A DNA stretch of 64,000 bases from Burkholderiales bacterium PBB6 (GTDB lineage Bacteria; Pseudomonadota; Gammaproteobacteria; Burkholderiales; Burkholderiaceae_C). Each line of letters begins with the position of its first letter. The first letter of the stretch is position 1. Below are positions 15,874 to 25,626 of the stretch, piece by piece. The translations under genes and the position numbers were made by a program. The notes beneath the pieces are model-generated. The model saw only the letters and a program-made list of their open reading frames with translations. It was not told where the DNA came from and did no database searches. The DNA is taken from contig NKIH01000007.1 of assembly GCA_002255925.1 (NCBI GenBank), forward strand, positions 227,087-291,086. The letters are read 5' to 3'.

Positions 15874-17448
15874 TCACGGACGGTTGACGGCCGTCCAGGC
15901 GGCGGCCACGGCCAGCGCTTCGGTGGAGCCGGCGCCGTACAGGTCAACCGCAGCCTTCAGCGTGTCGGTGCGGGCCTTGGCGTAGGTTTCGCTGGCGGTC
16001 ATGTAGACCGTCAGGGCCCGGTACCAGATCTTCGCGGCCTTGTCGCGGCCGATGCCGGTCAGGCTGCCCGAGCCCGTGGCCACGCGCGTGTCACCCGCCT
16101 GGCAGGTGGGCGACGCCGGCAAACCAGCCGGTGCCGTGCCTTCGGCCAGCAGGAAGAAGAAGTGGTTGGCCACGCCCGACGAGTAATGCACGTCGATGTT
16201 GCCCACGCCCGAGTACCAGCAGTCGGCGGACGAGCCGTCGCGGCTGGGCTTGTTCATGTAGCGCAGCGCCTTGCCGGGGGTCTTGGAGATTTCCTCGCCG
16301 ATGTCGTAGTCACCCGGGTCATTGGCGTTGGCCGCGTAGTACTCGACCATGGAGCCGAAGATGTCCGAGGTGCCTTCGTTGAGGCCACCCGACTCACTGG
16401 AGTAGATCAGGCCGGCGGTGCGCGAGGTCACGCCGTGGGTCATTTCGTGGCCCGCCACATCCAGCGACACCAGCGGGTTGAAGAAGCTGCCGTCGCCGTA
16501 GGTCATGCAGAAGCAGGAGTCGCTCCAGAAGGCGTTGTCGTAGTTGCTGCTGTAGTGCACGCGGGAATAGGCGCCCTTGCCGTCGTTGGCAATGCCGCTG
16601 CGGCCCAGCACGTTGAGGTAGTAGTCCCAGGTGGTGTTCTGGCCGTAGGCGGCGTCGGCAGCAGCGGTCTGCTTGTCGGTCTTCAAGCCGTTGCCCCAGG
16701 CGTTGTTCGCATCCTTCATGACCTTGCCGCCGCTGGTGGCGTTGGCCATGTCCTTGACGGTGTGGCCGCCGCGGGTCAGGTCTTCCAGGGCGTACTTGGT
16801 GCCCTTGTTGTTCAGGTTGCCGTGCAGCGGCACGACGCCGGAGTACAGCGTGTTGCCCGTGCCCACCGCGTCAGCGGTGTGGATGTCGTCCCAGCGGTCG
16901 ATCAGCGCGCCGGTGCGGGCGTCGATCAGCAGGTGGGCTTCGCTCGGGGTGCCGTCGGCGCGCACGCCGTGCACCTGCACGTCCCAGGCCAGGCGCGCAT
17001 CCGCGGTGCGGGCGTGGATCACCAGTTCCTTGCCGACGATCTGGCCGTCGAAATGACCAAACTTGGCCAGCGCTGACTTGGCGGCGGCATCGGCCTTCAC
17101 GGTGGGCTTGACGCTCAGCGTCAGCACTTGCTCTTGCTGACGGCTCACGTCGATCAGGCGGCCACCGGCGGCGCTGTGCACCACCACGTCACCACCGATC
17201 ACGCGCAGGCCCTGGTGGCTGCGGTTCAGGCGGACGTGCTCGGTGCCGTCGGCATCAACCACGAGGTCCACGGGCGAGAAGGCGTCGGCGCTGCTGACGC
17301 GCGCATCAGACGACGCAGCGGCACTCAACTGGGCCAGTGCACGCTGCACGGCAGGGTGGTCATCGGCGGGCTTGGCAGCCAGCGCCAGGCCTGAGGTACA
17401 GGCCAGCAGAGCAGCCAGGGCCGCAGCGCGAAGAGGAAAGCGGGTCAT
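15874..17448 (-). CDS. Secreted M4 (thermolysin-like) neutral zinc metalloprotease
   Basis: Extracellular endopeptidase precursor, 524 aa. Signal peptide at 1-24 (FPLRAAALAALLACTSGLALA), then an FTP/PepSY-type propeptide to roughly residue 190, then the catalytic domain. Zinc ligands and catalytic Glu are at His334-Glu335-x-x-His338 (AGHEMTHGV) and Glu358 (GGLNEGTSD). The proton-donor His is probably in the later NIDVHYSSGVANHFFFLL segment. AAGGA stands 7 nt before the ATG at 17448, which excludes a longer frame open to 17508. It separates recG from oxyR, two genes often adjacent in Burkholderia, so it may be an insertion into a conserved neighbourhood. Confidence 0.93.
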   Translation of the reverse strand: MTRFPLRAAALAALLACTSGLALAAKPADDHPAVQRALAQLSAAASSDARVSSADAFSPVDLVVDADGTEHVRLNRSHQGLRVIGGDVVVHSAAGGRLIDVSRQQEQVLTLSVKPTVKADAAAKSALAKFGHFDGQIVGKELVIHARTADARLAWDVQVHGVRADGTPSEAHLLIDARTGALIDRWDDIHTADAVGTGNTLYSGVVPLHGNLNNKGTKYALEDLTRGGHTVKDMANATSGGKVMKDANNAWGNGLKTDKQTAAADAAYGQNTTWDYYLNVLGRSGIANDGKGAYSRVHYSSNYDNAFWSDSCFCMTYGDGSFFNPLVSLDVAGHEMTHGVTSRTAGLIYSSESGGLNEGTSDIFGSMVEYYAANANDPGDYDIGEEISKTPGKALRYMNKPSRDGSSADCWYSGVGNIDVHYSSGVANHFFFLLAEGTAPAGLPASPTCQAGDTRVATGSGSLTGIGRDKAAKIWYRALTVYMTASETYAKARTDTLKAAVDLYGAGSTEALAVAAAWTAVNRP

Positions 17449-17577
17449 GGTCAGGTTCCTTGTGGGTGTGATCCGCGGCCAGTATCCAGAGCCGTCGGGG
17501 CGCCTCACATCCCCTGCTCATGGGAGCACAAACCCGAACCCGGAGTGGCAGCACCCGACAAGGCCGCCAGCGCTAGA

Positions 17578-19710
17578 TCAAGCCTTCAGGAACTCGGCCC
17601 GTGCACCCAGCCAGCGCGCCACCTGCGCCTTGGCCGCCCCCGGATGGGCGTCCAGCAGGCGCGGCGCCACCTCGCGGGCCAGCTCCAGCAGGCCGCTGTC
17701 CTCGGCCAGATCGGCAAAACGCAGCAGGGCATCGCCCGACTGCCGGGCGCCCATGAACTCGCCGGGGCCGCGGATGTCGAGGTCGCGCCGGGCAATCTCG
17801 AAGCCGTCGTTGGTTTCCGCCATCGCCTTCAGCCGCTGCTTGCCGGTTTCCGACAGCGGGTTGGAGAACATCAGCACGCACACGCTGGCCACCGCGCCGC
17901 GCCCCACCCGGCCGCGCAGCTGGTGCAGCTGGGCCAGGCCGAAGCGCTCGGCGTGCTCGATCACCATCAGGCTGGCGTTGGGCACGTCCACGCCCACCTC
18001 GATCACCGTGGTGGCCACCAGCACGCCCATCTGGCCGCCGCTGAACTGGGCCATCACCGCTGCCTTCTCAGCCGGCGGCATGCGGCCGTGCAGCAGGCCC
18101 ACGCCGGCTTCGGGCAGCGCCGCCGTGAGGTCGGCATGCGTCTGCGTCGCGTTGCTCAGCTCCGACAAGGGCTTGCCGCGGCCGTCGCCCTCGGATTCAC
18201 TTTCCTCGATCAGCGGGCAGACCCAATACACCTGCCGACCCTTCACCACCTCGTCGCGGATGCGCTCGATGACCTCCAGCCGGCGGCTCTCGGCAATCAG
18301 CTTGGTGACGATGGGCGTGCGGCCGGGCGGCAGCTCGTCGATGGTCGAGACCTCCAGGTCGGCGTAATAGGTCATCGCCAGGGTGCGGGGGATGGGCGTG
18401 GCACTCATCATCAAGAGGTGCGGCTCCATCTGCAGGCCGCCAGTGGCTTCACCGGCCTGCAGCTTGTGGCGCAGCGTCAGCCGCTGGGCCACGCCGAAGC
18501 GGTGCTGCTCGTCAACGATGGCCAGCCCCAGCTTGGCGAAGTGCACATCGTCCTGGATGACCGCGTGCGTGCCCACCACCAGCCCGGCCTCGCCGCTGGC
18601 GACCTTGTCGAGCATGGCCTGGCGGGCCTTGCCCTTGCGGCTGCCGGTCAGCCAGGCGACCGTCACACCCAGCGGCTCCAGCCATTGCACGAGCTTGGCA
18701 AAGTGCTGCTCGGCCAGAATTTCGGTCGGCGCCATCAGCGCGCACTGCCAGCCGGCGTCCATCGCCACGGCCGCGGCCAGCGCAGCCACCACGGTCTTGC
18801 CGGCGCCCACATCACCTTGCAGCAGGCGGTGCATCGGCTGGTCAATCGCCAGGTCGGCCGCGATCTCGTCGCCCACGCGCTGCTGCGCGCCGGTCAGGCC
18901 CCAGGGCAAGGCGGCCAGCAACTGGTCGTGCAAGCCGCCGCCCCGCCGCGTCAGCACCGGCGCCTTGAGCCGGGCACGCTCGCGGCGCGACTGCATCTGC
19001 GAGAGCTGCTGCGCCAGCAATTCCTCGTACTTCAGGCGCTGCCAGGCGGGGTGGCTCTGGTCCTCCAGCGTCGCCAGCCCGGCGCTGGCCGGCGGCTGGT
19101 GCAAGAAGAACAGCGCCTCACGCAGCGAGGGCAGCCCGGCCGGCACGGCGTCCCGCGGCAGCACCTCTGACAAGTCGGCGCGCCGCAGCCCCGCCGCCAC
19201 CGCCTTGCGCAGATAAACCTGCGGCAGCTGCGCGCTGGCCGGGTAGACCGGCGTGAGCTCGGTGGCCAGCGGCGTGTCTTCGCCCACGCCTCGGAACTGC
19301 GGGTGCACCATCTCGCGGCCGAAAAAGCCGCCGCGCACCTCGCCCCGCACCCGCACGCGCTGCCCGGCGGCCAGCGCCTTCTGGTGCGAGGGATAGAAGT
19401 TCACGAAACGCAGCACCAGCTCGTCGCCAGCGTCGTCCTGCAGATGGGCCACCAGCTGCCGGCGCGGGCGGAACTCCACCCGGCAATCGGTGATCGTGCC
19501 TTCCACCTGCGCGCTGCGCCCGGCTTGCGCCTCGGCGATGGGCACCAGGCGGGTTTCGTCCTCGTAGCGCATCGGCAGGTGCAGCGCCAGCGCGATGGGC
19601 GTGGTCAGCCCGAGCCGGTCCAGCGCCTTGGCCGGCGCCGAACGGGCAGCGCCGGCCGATTTGGCGGCGGGCGTTTCAGCGGCGGTGGCGGTGCGTTTGA
19701 CGGCGGGCAT
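17578..19710 (-). CDS. recG: ATP-dependent DNA helicase RecG
   Basis: Branch-migrating helicase for replication-fork and recombination repair. About 710 aa. The N-terminal wedge/OB domain is followed by the helicase core with Walker A LLQGDVGAGKTVVAA, DEQH box (IVDEQHRFGVAQR), motif III MSATPIPRTLAMT, the GRVGRGAVASVC motif VI, and the RecG-specific tail containing GFEIARRDLDIRGPGEFMG. The start is uncertain: ATG at 19710 (MPAVKRTAT) or 19731. The first ~30 residues are a low-complexity Ala/Lys/Thr leader not expected to fold. Transcribed in the same direction as the M4 protease and oxyR genes. Confidence 0.95.
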   Translation of the reverse strand: MPAVKRTATAAETPAAKSAGAARSAPAKALDRLGLTTPIALALHLPMRYEDETRLVPIAEAQAGRSAQVEGTITDCRVEFRPRRQLVAHLQDDAGDELVLRFVNFYPSHQKALAAGQRVRVRGEVRGGFFGREMVHPQFRGVGEDTPLATELTPVYPASAQLPQVYLRKAVAAGLRRADLSEVLPRDAVPAGLPSLREALFFLHQPPASAGLATLEDQSHPAWQRLKYEELLAQQLSQMQSRRERARLKAPVLTRRGGGLHDQLLAALPWGLTGAQQRVGDEIAADLAIDQPMHRLLQGDVGAGKTVVAALAAAVAMDAGWQCALMAPTEILAEQHFAKLVQWLEPLGVTVAWLTGSRKGKARQAMLDKVASGEAGLVVGTHAVIQDDVHFAKLGLAIVDEQHRFGVAQRLTLRHKLQAGEATGGLQMEPHLLMMSATPIPRTLAMTYYADLEVSTIDELPPGRTPIVTKLIAESRRLEVIERIRDEVVKGRQVYWVCPLIEESESEGDGRGKPLSELSNATQTHADLTAALPEAGVGLLHGRMPPAEKAAVMAQFSGGQMGVLVATTVIEVGVDVPNASLMVIEHAERFGLAQLHQLRGRVGRGAVASVCVLMFSNPLSETGKQRLKAMAETNDGFEIARRDLDIRGPGEFMGARQSGDALLRFADLAEDSGLLELAREVAPRLLDAHPGAAKAQVARWLGARAEFLKA

Positions 19711-19974
19711 GGCTGCATTCTCGCCGCGCATTTCACGCTTGCAGCACCACGGCCCGCGCGGTTTCAATCGTGACCAACTTGGCAGGCGATGAGAGCCCCG
19801 TGGACGGCCCGCCACATCTGCTGACAGACATTGCCAAAACTCGCTAACCACTACTTGAAAGCCTCATGGCAGAAGAGACAATCAGCGTGATGCCTCGGGT
19901 GTGTACCGGCTTGTAGCCACGCCGCCCAAGGTGGCCGTACTTCCTGTCGTGATTCCCTCTTCTGCCCTTCTGCC
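19711..19974. other. Gene-poor gap between recG and queA
   Basis: Together with the following short frame this makes the 489-bp recG-queA gap. It must hold the divergent promoters. I see no RNA gene or strong operator; a stretch near 19871-19975 repeats CAGAAG/CTTCTG-type words (cagaagag at about 19870, tcttctgcccttctgcc at about 19959) that could pair over a distance. Confidence 0.4.
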
Positions 19975-20130
19975 ATGCGCATCGTTGCCCGTTTGTTGAC
20001 CCTGATGGCCCTGGTGCTCGGTTTGAGCGTCGCCTTCGCCTGGGCCTGGGACCGCTCTGACCGCCAGCAGCTGCCCGGCAGCGCCCAGAACCCCGCCACC
20101 ACGGCCACCGCGGCTGCACCAATGCGCTGA
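19975..20130 (+). CDS. Possible 51-aa single-span peptide upstream of queA
   Basis: An ATG-TGA frame of 51 codons: a hydrophobic N-terminal helix (IVARLLTLMALVLGLSVAFAWAW) followed by a polar and Ala/Thr-rich tail. It resembles a small membrane or exported peptide. There is no good Shine-Dalgarno sequence before the ATG, and a 7-bp inverted repeat (CACGGGC / GCCCGTG, 20132-20150) follows the stop. Coding status is uncertain. Confidence 0.35.
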   Translation: MRIVARLLTLMALVLGLSVAFAWAWDRSDRQQLPGSAQNPATTATAAAPMR

Positions 20131-20199
20131 GCACGGGCTTGCGGCCCGTGGAACAATCACGGGCTGTATCCACTTGAAGGCCGGTGAAGCCTGCAAGCC

Positions 20200-21288
20200 A
20201 TGACCTCTGCCCTGACGCCGTCGTTCACCCTGAACGACTTTGATTTCGATCTGCCGCCCGACCTGATCGCGCAGCACCCGGCCACCGAACGCAGCGGCTC
20301 CCGCCTGCTGGATGGCCGCGGCAATCAACCCCACGACCTCGTCTTCCGCAGCCTGCCCGACCTGCTGCAGCCCGGCGACCTGCTGGTGTTCAATGACACC
20401 CGGGTGCTGAAGGCTCGCCTGCACGGTGAAAAGCAGACCGGCGGCTCGGTCGAGGCGCTGATCGAGCGCGTGCTGCCCCGCCAGGGCAACGACGCCGGCG
20501 AGATGCTCGCCCACATCCGCGCCAGCAAATCACCCAAGCCCGGCAGCACCGTGCGCCTGGGCACCGACGGCTCCGAGCCCTTCGAGGCCCTGGTGCTGGG
20601 CCGCGGCGGCCCGGACGGCTCGCTGTTCCACCTGCAGGTGGCCGGTGACCCCTTCGCGCTGCTGGAGCGCTGCGGCCATGTGCCGCTGCCGCCCTACATC
20701 AGCCACGACGACGCCCCGGAAGACGCCGAGCGCTACCAGACCGTGTTCGCCCGCACCCCCGGTGCCGTGGCGGCCCCGACGGCGGCGCTGCATTTCGACG
20801 AAGCGCTGCTGGCCCGACTGGCCGAGCGCGGCATCGGCACGGCCCGTGTCACGCTGCACGTGGGCGCCGGCACCTTCCAGCCGGTGCGCACCGAGAACCT
20901 CGCGGAGCACAAGATGCACAGCGAATGGTTCGAGGTGGGCCAGGAGACGGTCGACGCCATCCAGGCCACGCGGGCTGCTGGCGGTCGCATCGTGTCGGTG
21001 GGCACCACCACGCTGCGCGCGCTTGAATCAGCGGCCGTGCAGACCGCCTCCCGCGAGGGGCTGGACCGCCCGTGCAGCGGCGAAACCGACATCTTCATCA
21101 CCCCGGGTTTCCGCTTCAAGGTGGTGGACACGCTGGTGACCAACTTCCACCTGCCCAAGAGCACGCTGATGATGCTGGTGAGCGCCTTCACCGGACACGC
21201 CCATGTGATGGGCCTGTACCGGCATGCCATCGAGGCCCGCTACCGCTTCTTCAGCTACGGCGACGCGATGCTGCTGCAGCGCCGCTGA
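20200..21288 (+). CDS. queA: S-adenosylmethionine:tRNA ribosyltransferase-isomerase
   Basis: Transfers the ribosyl moiety of SAM onto preQ1 in tRNA to give epoxyqueuosine, the penultimate step of queuosine synthesis at wobble position 34. 362 aa, normal for the family. Conserved segments include [22 protein letters not shown] at the N-terminus, [15 protein letters not shown], the [13 protein letters not shown] segment, [14 protein letters not shown], and [25 protein letters not shown] near the C-terminus. tgt starts 63 bp downstream, so the pair forms a queuosine transcription unit. Confidence 0.97.
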   Translation: MTSALTPSFTLNDFDFDLPPDLIAQHPATERSGSRLLDGRGNQPHDLVFRSLPDLLQPGDLLVFNDTRVLKARLHGEKQTGGSVEALIERVLPRQGNDAGEMLAHIRASKSPKPGSTVRLGTDGSEPFEALVLGRGGPDGSLFHLQVAGDPFALLERCGHVPLPPYISHDDAPEDAERYQTVFARTPGAVAAPTAALHFDEALLARLAERGIGTARVTLHVGAGTFQPVRTENLAEHKMHSEWFEVGQETVDAIQATRAAGGRIVSVGTTTLRALESAAVQTASREGLDRPCSGETDIFITPGFRFKVVDTLVTNFHLPKSTLMMLVSAFTGHAHVMGLYRHAIEARYRFFSYGDAMLLQRR

Positions 21289-22497
<1,209 letters not shown>

Positions 22498-22622
22498 CCC
22501 CGCTTTCGCGTTCGCGGCACCCACCGGCAGTGCCGGCCCGGTGCCGCGCCCGGCGTGCCCCTCGCACCTGCTGAAGAACCCGCAGCGCGCGCACGCCCAA
22601 CCACCACGGAACCACACCGCCC

Positions 22623-25013
22623 ATGGCGACTTCCTCCCGCCGCCGCCCGTCGGCGCAGCCTGCTGCCAACCCGGCCACGCCGGCCGATGACCTGAGCACC
22701 ACGCCCGCCAGCGATCGGCCAGCTGCCAAGGCCAGCCCGACGCGCAAGCCGGCCAAGGCGACACCGGCGGCACCGGCGGCACCGGCGGCAAAAGCCGCGA
22801 AGGCCACGAAGGCCACCAAGACCGGCGACACCACCAAAGCGGTCAAGCCGGCGAAGGCGGCCGCCGCCACGCCCGAGGTGAGCAAGCCGGCGCGTCAGGC
22901 GCGCAAGAAGCCCGTGGCCAATGTGGCCCCAAAGGCGACCGAGGCTGACGTGGTTGATGTGGCGGTTGAGCCAATGGCTGAGCCAGCCGCCGAGCCCGCC
23001 CGCGCGGTGGCTGCGGCACCCGAGGCGGCGCCCAAGCCCGCCGCACGCCCACGCCAGCGAGGCCGCAGGGCCGCAGCCGCCGAGCAGACCACCGAGGCTG
23101 CCGCCGAGTTGCCTGTCGCCACGGTCACGGCCGCGGCAGACGCCGACAACGGCGCACTGGATGCGGTGGTCGTGGCTGTAGAGACCGCCGCGCACCAAGG
23201 CGCCGATGAGGTCGCTCCCCCCGCGCCCGAAGCGGAAGCCAACGTTGCGCCAGCCGCGCCCCCGGCGGCACCCTCACCCGCCCACAGCAGCATCACCCTG
23301 GTCGACGGCATCCGCCGGCGTCTGGCCTGGCAAGCGGGCAGCCACTGCCCCGACACCCTGCTGCAAGCCGTGAGCCGCTGGCAGGACGAACGCGGCCAGC
23401 TGCGCCTGAACGACGCCGACGGCCTGAGTGAATTGCTGGCCCTGGCCGCGCGCCTGGGCCATCCGCTGGAGGTGAGTGATGCCGTGTGGGCGCATGTGGC
23501 CGCCCACAGCGACCTGCGCCAGCGCATCGACCACCTGGAAGCGCAGTACCCGCACGGGCTGGACGCCATCGCCCAAGCCTCGGCCGAGGCCCATCACCCG
23601 CTGCGCCCCTGCCAGCTGGAAGCGGCCTTCTTCGCCGCTTGCGTCGGTGCCTGCGTGCTGGCCGACGAGCCGGCCCTGCAGATCGAAGCGCCGGTGGCTC
23701 TGGCCTGGACGCTGGTGCAGCGCCATTTCGGCGCCGCCGGCCTGACGGTGCTGGCCCCGGCTTCGGCCTGGCCGCAGTGGCAAGCTGCCTTGTCAGCAGC
23801 GCAGGCCGTCCATGTCGCCAATGCCGACATCAACACCGACATCACCACCGCGCCCGCGCCGATCACCTGGCTCGACGCCGATGATGCCCAGGCCGTGGCC
23901 AGCGCCACCGCGACCGATGTGCTGCTGGCCGATGTGCGCTGCAGCACCCGCGGCGTGCCGCAGCACCTGAACACCGCCACCTGGCTGTGGGCCGTGGCCG
24001 ACGCCCACCTGCTCGGCCCGCAACCGGGCCAGCGCGCCCAGGCAGAAGCGCTGCTGCACACGGTCGACCGCCTGCGCCAGGGCGCCCTGGCCGACTGGCT
24101 GGAACACGGCGACATCGACGCGCTGGCGCCGCTGCTGCTGCAGCGCCGCTTTGCCGACGTGGCCGAACAATGGCCCGCCTGGACCAGCGCCACCGCGGAC
24201 TGCGCCTTGTCGGCGGAACAAGCCGAGACGCACCAGACCGGACTGACGCAGATCGCCGCCCAACTGGCCCGCTGGCAACGCAGCGGCTTCCTCAGCGACA
24301 CCGAACAACTGGCGCTGCAACGCCAGGTGCTGGGCCTGCAGCACCTGAGCGAAGCGGCCAGCACCGCCGCACTGCCCGGCTTGCTGCGCAAAGCGCTCGA
24401 TGCCGGCACCACCCGCGTGATCGTCTTCAGTGGCGCCGGCCACAGCCTGCCCGCGCTGGCACAAGCACTGCAAGCGCAGGGGCTGCCGGTACAGGCACTG
24501 CCCAGCGCCAGTTCGCCCCGGCAGGCGGATGCGGCGGCACGCGCCTTCCGCGATGCCCCTGATGCACAGGTGCTGCTGGTTGCCGACGGCGTGCCGGGGG
24601 CCGAGCCGCGCATCGGCCTGAACAATGTGCGTCCGCTGGTGCTGCACCTCGACCGACCGTGGAGCAGCGCGGTGCTGCTGCGCCGCCTGCGTCGCGTGCG
24701 GGCCGGCCGTGCCCAGCGTGAAGTGCCGGTGCTGCAGTGCCTGGCCACGGGCTCACTGGCCGCGATGCGCGCCGCGCTTGACCCGCTGGACTTGAGCGCC
24801 CTGGACCTGGCCGAGAGCGCCGATCGCACCGCAGCGCCTGCCGAGGTGCTGGGCAGCGTGCCCCGGCTGCTGCGCGGCGAAACGCTGCGCGGCTGGCTGA
24901 CGGACCTGCTGGCTTGCCTGGGAGACGCCTCTGCAGCCGAGGCACCGGACACTGCCACCGTACCCTCCAGCATCAACGTCGACGTCAGCGCCCACGTCAG
25001 CGAAGAGGGTTGA
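22623..25013 (+). CDS. SNF2/helicase-like protein with degenerate ATPase motifs and a basic, H1-like N-terminal tail
   Basis: 796 aa. Residues 1-220 are low-complexity Ala/Lys/Pro with basic clusters (KATKATKTGD, RQARKKP, RPRQRGRR), like histone-H1-type tails. From about 325 the order of a SNF2 helicase can be followed: LRPCQLEAAFFAACVGACVLADEPAL (327-352) aligns with the LRPYQ.....LLADEMGLGKT region, LTVLAPASAWPQWQAAL (374-390) with motif Ia, WAVADAHLL (456-464) at the DEAH position, RRFADVAEQWP (508-518) with the RRxKxDV segment, TRVIVFSGAGHSLPALAQAL (597-616) with helicase-C, GLNNVRPLVLHLDRPW (665-680) with motif V and RRLRRVRAGR (687-696) with motif VI. Walker-A GKT, DEAH and the QRIGRxHRxGQ pattern are all missing, so ATP hydrolysis is unlikely. 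Function unknown; DNA binding through the tail is inference. It follows tgt by 125 bp. Confidence 0.7.
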   Translation: MATSSRRRPSAQPAANPATPADDLSTTPASDRPAAKASPTRKPAKATPAAPAAPAAKAAKATKATKTGDTTKAVKPAKAAAATPEVSKPARQARKKPVANVAPKATEADVVDVAVEPMAEPAAEPARAVAAAPEAAPKPAARPRQRGRRAAAAEQTTEAAAELPVATVTAAADADNGALDAVVVAVETAAHQGADEVAPPAPEAEANVAPAAPPAAPSPAHSSITLVDGIRRRLAWQAGSHCPDTLLQAVSRWQDERGQLRLNDADGLSELLALAARLGHPLEVSDAVWAHVAAHSDLRQRIDHLEAQYPHGLDAIAQASAEAHHPLRPCQLEAAFFAACVGACVLADEPALQIEAPVALAWTLVQRHFGAAGLTVLAPASAWPQWQAALSAAQAVHVANADINTDITTAPAPITWLDADDAQAVASATATDVLLADVRCSTRGVPQHLNTATWLWAVADAHLLGPQPGQRAQAEALLHTVDRLRQGALADWLEHGDIDALAPLLLQRRFADVAEQWPAWTSATADCALSAEQAETHQTGLTQIAAQLARWQRSGFLSDTEQLALQRQVLGLQHLSEAASTAALPGLLRKALDAGTTRVIVFSGAGHSLPALAQALQAQGLPVQALPSASSPRQADAAARAFRDAPDAQVLLVADGVPGAEPRIGLNNVRPLVLHLDRPWSSAVLLRRLRRVRAGRAQREVPVLQCLATGSLAAMRAALDPLDLSALDLAESADRTAAPAEVLGSVPRLLRGETLRGWLTDLLACLGDASAAEAPDTATVPSSINVDVSAHVSEEG

Positions 25014-25040
25014 TGCGGCCCGGGGGATAGGATCGGGCCC

Positions 25041-25622
25041 ATGAACCTGCCGCCCCCCCGGCCACCAACGCCAACGCAGACGCCAACACCGCCGCCCTCC
25101 CCGCCAGCCCCCCGCTGGCGGCGCTGGCTGAATGCCCTGTGGCAATGGCCGCTGGCCCTGGTCATCCTGTTCGAGGAATGGGGCTGGGAACCCTTACAGC
25201 GCCTGCTGGCGCGCATCGGCCGCTGGCCGGGCTTCCGCTGGATCGAAAGCTGGGTGCGCAGCCTGCCGCCCTGGGCCGCCCTGGCACTGCTGGTGCTGCC
25301 CAGCCTGCTGCTGCTGCCGGTCAAGCTGCTGGCGCTGTGGCTCATCAGCCAGGGCCGCGGCGTGCTGGGCGCGCTGGTCATCGTGGTGGCCAAGCTGGTG
25401 GGCACGGCGCTGCTGGCGCGCATCTTTTCGCTCACCCAGCCGGCCCTGATGCAGATGCCCTGGTTCGCGCGCTGGCACGGCCGCTGGACGACCTGGAAGG
25501 ACGGGCTGCTGGCCCGCGTGCGCGCCAGCGCCGTCTGGCAGACGGTGGGCCGAGTGAAGGCAGCCGCCCGTGCCGCGGCCTCCGCCGTGGCAAGCGCCGT
25601 ACGGGCCTTGTTCGGCCGGTGA
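25041..25622 (+). CDS. Conserved hypothetical membrane protein
   Basis: 193 aa. A Pro/Thr-rich cytoplasmic start (1-25) leads into a Trp-rich amphipathic segment (WRRWLNALWQWPLALVILFEEWGWEPLQRLLARIG), then two strong membrane helices (PWAALALLVLPSLLLLPVKLLALWLI and GALVIVVAKLVGTALLARIF), then a basic helical tail rich in Ala. The FEEWGWEPLQ segment is one I associate with hypothetical membrane proteins of Burkholderiales. No function assignable. It starts 27 bp after the SNF2-like gene and may share its transcript. Confidence 0.75.
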   Translation: MNLPPPRPPTPTQTPTPPPSPPAPRWRRWLNALWQWPLALVILFEEWGWEPLQRLLARIGRWPGFRWIESWVRSLPPWAALALLVLPSLLLLPVKLLALWLISQGRGVLGALVIVVAKLVGTALLARIFSLTQPALMQMPWFARWHGRWTTWKDGLLARVRASAVWQTVGRVKAAARAAASAVASAVRALFGR

Positions 25623-25626
25623 TTCC

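Noticed and set aside
22740..22880. Repetitive GGCACCGGCG/AAGGCGAC stretch
   Set aside because: Codon-level low complexity of the Ala/Lys/Pro tail of the SNF2-like protein, not a tandem-repeat locus.
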